From JAWKWH01 sp965204295 (lineage in GTDB: Bacteria; Pseudomonadota; Alphaproteobacteria; Rhizobiales; Rhizobiaceae): a DNA stretch of 64,000 nucleotides. The notes under the pieces were generated by a model. That model did not search any database. It was not told where the DNA came from and saw only the letters and a list, made by a program, of their open reading frames with translations. The position numbers and the translations under genes were made by a program. Positions 62,479 to 64,000 of this stretch are shown piece after piece. The DNA lies in assembly GCA_965204295.1 (NCBI GenBank), contig OZ241973.1:2852001-2916000 (forward strand), in the 5' to 3' direction. Numbering within the stretch: position 1 is the stretch's first letter; each line of letters starts with the position of its first letter.

Positions 62479-63534
62479 ATGGCGTTTGTTGAATTCAGGG
62501 GCGTCACCAAGAACTTCGGCAAGATACTTGCCGTGGACGAGTTGAATCTGGGCATCGAACAGGGCGAATTCTTTTCGCTGCTCGGTCCGTCGGGATGCGG
62601 CAAGTCCACGACCTTGAGGATGCTGGCCGGGTTCATCGCGCCATCGACGGGCGCCATTAACGTGCACAGTCGCGATGTGACGCAGCTGCCGCCCGAGGCG
62701 CGCGATATCGGCATCGTGTTTCAAAATTACGCGATTTTTCCGCACATGACGGTGTTCGACAACATCGCCTTCGGACTGATCGAACGGGGCGATGACCGGC
62801 CTACGATCAAGCGCAAGGTCGAGGCCGCGCTGGAGCAGGTGGGGCTGACGGGCTACGGCGAACGCTATGAACGCGAGCTTTCAGGCGGCCAGAAACAACG
62901 TGTGGCGCTGGCCCGCGTGCTGGTGATCGAACCGGAGATCCTGCTTTTGGACGAGCCGCTGTCGGCGCTCGACAAGAAGATGCGCGAAGAGATGAAATTC
63001 TGGATCAAGAATATCCAGAAGTCGGTCGGAATCACCACGATCTATGTCACCCACGATCAGTCCGAGGCCCTGACCATGTCGGACCGGATCGCCGTGATGA
63101 ATGAAGGCCGCGTCCTTCAGATCGGAACGCCGGTAGAGATTTACGAAGCGCCGGGCTCGCGCTTCATTGCCGAATTTATCGGCGAGTCAAATTTGCTTTC
63201 GGGGCGCATGAACGGTGATGGTCAGGTGGAAATCGGCGGCATTTCGGTGCCCCTGGAACCCGAAGTGCAGACCGCTGCATCCGGCCAAGCCGTTCATCTT
63301 CTGATCCGCCCCGAACAGATCCGGCTCGAGCCGACCGACGACGGCGAGCCCTCTCGGCTTCGGGGGCGGATCGCAGATGAGATTTATCAAGGCTCACTCC
63401 GTCGCTATCGCGTGGATACCATGGGGCAAACGGTAACGGTCGAGATCCCGAATCGGCCCGAACTGGCGCATCTGCTGATCGGTTCCGAGGTTGCGCTCTA
63501 CTGGCGGCCGGAAAGCGGCGTTCTGATCACATGA
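62479..63534 (+). CDS. Spermidine/putrescine-type ABC transporter ATP-binding protein (PotA-like)
   Basis: The 351-residue ATPase has Walker A LLGPSGCGKSTTLRML (about 33-48), Q-loop IVFQNYAIFPHMTV, signature ELSGGQKQRVALARVLV, Walker B PEILLLDEPLSALD and the switch histidine in YVTHDQSEA. A C-terminal TOBE domain (about 255-350) is present (HLLIRPEQIRLEPTDDGEPS). It energises the importer from the cytoplasm. AGGAGA lies seven bases before the ATG. The hydantoinase-type gene starts 34 bases downstream. Confidence 0.93.
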   Translation: MAFVEFRGVTKNFGKILAVDELNLGIEQGEFFSLLGPSGCGKSTTLRMLAGFIAPSTGAINVHSRDVTQLPPEARDIGIVFQNYAIFPHMTVFDNIAFGLIERGDDRPTIKRKVEAALEQVGLTGYGERYERELSGGQKQRVALARVLVIEPEILLLDEPLSALDKKMREEMKFWIKNIQKSVGITTIYVTHDQSEALTMSDRIAVMNEGRVLQIGTPVEIYEAPGSRFIAEFIGESNLLSGRMNGDGQVEIGGISVPLEPEVQTAASGQAVHLLIRPEQIRLEPTDDGEPSRLRGRIADEIYQGSLRRYRVDTMGQTVTVEIPNRPELAHLLIGSEVALYWRPESGVLIT

Positions 63535-63568
63535 CACGAACCTGGCCCAAAAATCTACGGACGCGCTC

Positions 63569-64000
63569 ATGAAGATCGGGGTAGACGTAGGAGGCACCAA
63601 TACCGATGCCGTGATCATGGGCCCCGCCGGCGTGGCGGGTTGGTGCAAGACGCCGACCACACCTGACGTCTTCAGTGGCATCGTCCAGGCAATCACCAAG
63701 GCCAAGGCGGAGGCCAGCGTGAATGTCGCCGATATCGATTGCGTGATGATCGGCACCACACAGTTCACAAATGCGGTGATCCAGCGCCGGTCGCTCTTGC
63801 CGGTGGGTATCATCCGGCTGTGCCTGCCCGCGACATCGGCGATCCCGCCCTTGACCGACTGGCCTGAAGACCTGGTCGCAATTATGGGGCGGAATGCGGT
63901 TCTGGGCGGCGGCGGCTATGAGTTTGACGGACGCGAGATTGCGCCGCTCGACGAGACCGCCGTGGCCCGCGCGGCGCGGGATTGGGCGAAGCAGGGGCTT
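63569..64000 (+). CDS. Hydantoinase/oxoprolinase family protein, N-terminal part (cut by right edge)
   Basis: An ATG at 63569 opens 144 codons to the window end without a stop. It begins MKIGVDVGGTNTDAVIMGPA, the nucleotide-binding opening of the hydantoinase A/oxoprolinase superfamily, followed by VMIGTTQFTNAVIQRRSLLP, the family's GTTQFTNAVIER-like motif. ATP-dependent members open hydantoin or 5-oxoproline rings. It is co-directional with the racemase and importer genes and 34 bases after the ATPase, so it probably belongs to that operon; a hydantoinase B partner would be expected beyond the edge. Confidence 0.88.
   Translation, partial: MKIGVDVGGTNTDAVIMGPAGVAGWCKTPTTPDVFSGIVQAITKAKAEASVNVADIDCVMIGTTQFTNAVIQRRSLLPVGIIRLCLPATSAIPPLTDWPEDLVAIMGRNAVLGGGGYEFDGREIAPLDETAVARAARDWAKQGL

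Overview
The window is high-GC bacterial chromosome from an alphaproteobacterium, most likely Hyphomicrobiales or a close neighbour. The evidence is the gene content and synteny: hrcA-grpE beside rph/rdgB/hemW, a membrane cytochrome c550 gene beside kdsB-pheA, two yejA paralogues with yejBEF, and lrp/trxB/lysR in the order known for the Sinorhizobium/Brucella lsrB (vtlR) locus. No tRNA, rRNA, CRISPR array or replication origin was seen.

Layout. 0-4 kb is accessory and decaying: a nuclease-like fragment running off the left edge, a sulfotransferase gene broken by an in-frame TAG, an unknown gene, and two related ankyrin-repeat genes, one frameshifted by a 47-bp tandem duplication. 4-10.4 kb is a branched-chain-amino-acid-type ABC transporter (livFGMH, with a frameshifted binding protein) that ends in an Asp/Glu/hydantoin racemase, with a divergent GntR regulator. 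10.8-12.7 kb holds an AT-richer cassette of three tightly packed unknown genes. 12.8-23 kb carries a MarR regulator, an NlpC/P60 hydrolase, a GhrA-type reductase and the yej peptide importer. 22.8-32.2 kb is conserved core: cytochrome c, kdsB, pheA, an EI24/CysZ-type membrane protein, a PfkB kinase, grpE, hrcA, rph, a VOC protein, rdgB and hemW. 32.2-38.9 kb has a decayed Hint-domain gene, an EF-G-like GTPase without the catalytic histidine, msrP, an LsrB-type LysR regulator, trxB and lrp.

38.9-45.2 kb is a surface-glycan island between lrp and greA: two GT10 fucosyltransferase-like genes, GDP-mannose 4,6-dehydratase, a GT11 fucosyltransferase, GT25 and GT4. One GT10 gene carries a G10 homopolymer in its 5' coding part, a classic arrangement for phase variation. 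45.2-52.5 kb has greA, an aldose dehydrogenase, a TPR protein, an extensin-like lipoprotein, an enolase-superfamily dehydratase and a phospholipase-D-like lipoprotein. 53.5-56.9 kb is a mobile-element graveyard: a broken IS630 transposase, a decayed DUF3489 gene, a DUF429 gene, and a serine-recombinase tail with its companion gene.

57.1 kb to the right edge is a second catabolic/import unit: a MalT/LuxR-type regulator lacking the usual ATPase domain, then a hydantoin-type racemase, a spermidine/putrescine-type ABC importer (two permeases, Tat-exported binding protein, ATPase) and the start of a hydantoinase/oxoprolinase gene. The two racemase-plus-ABC units at opposite ends suggest uptake and breakdown of hydantoins or related cyclic amides. 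The window is rich in broken genes; some breaks could be sequencing errors and should be confirmed on reads.
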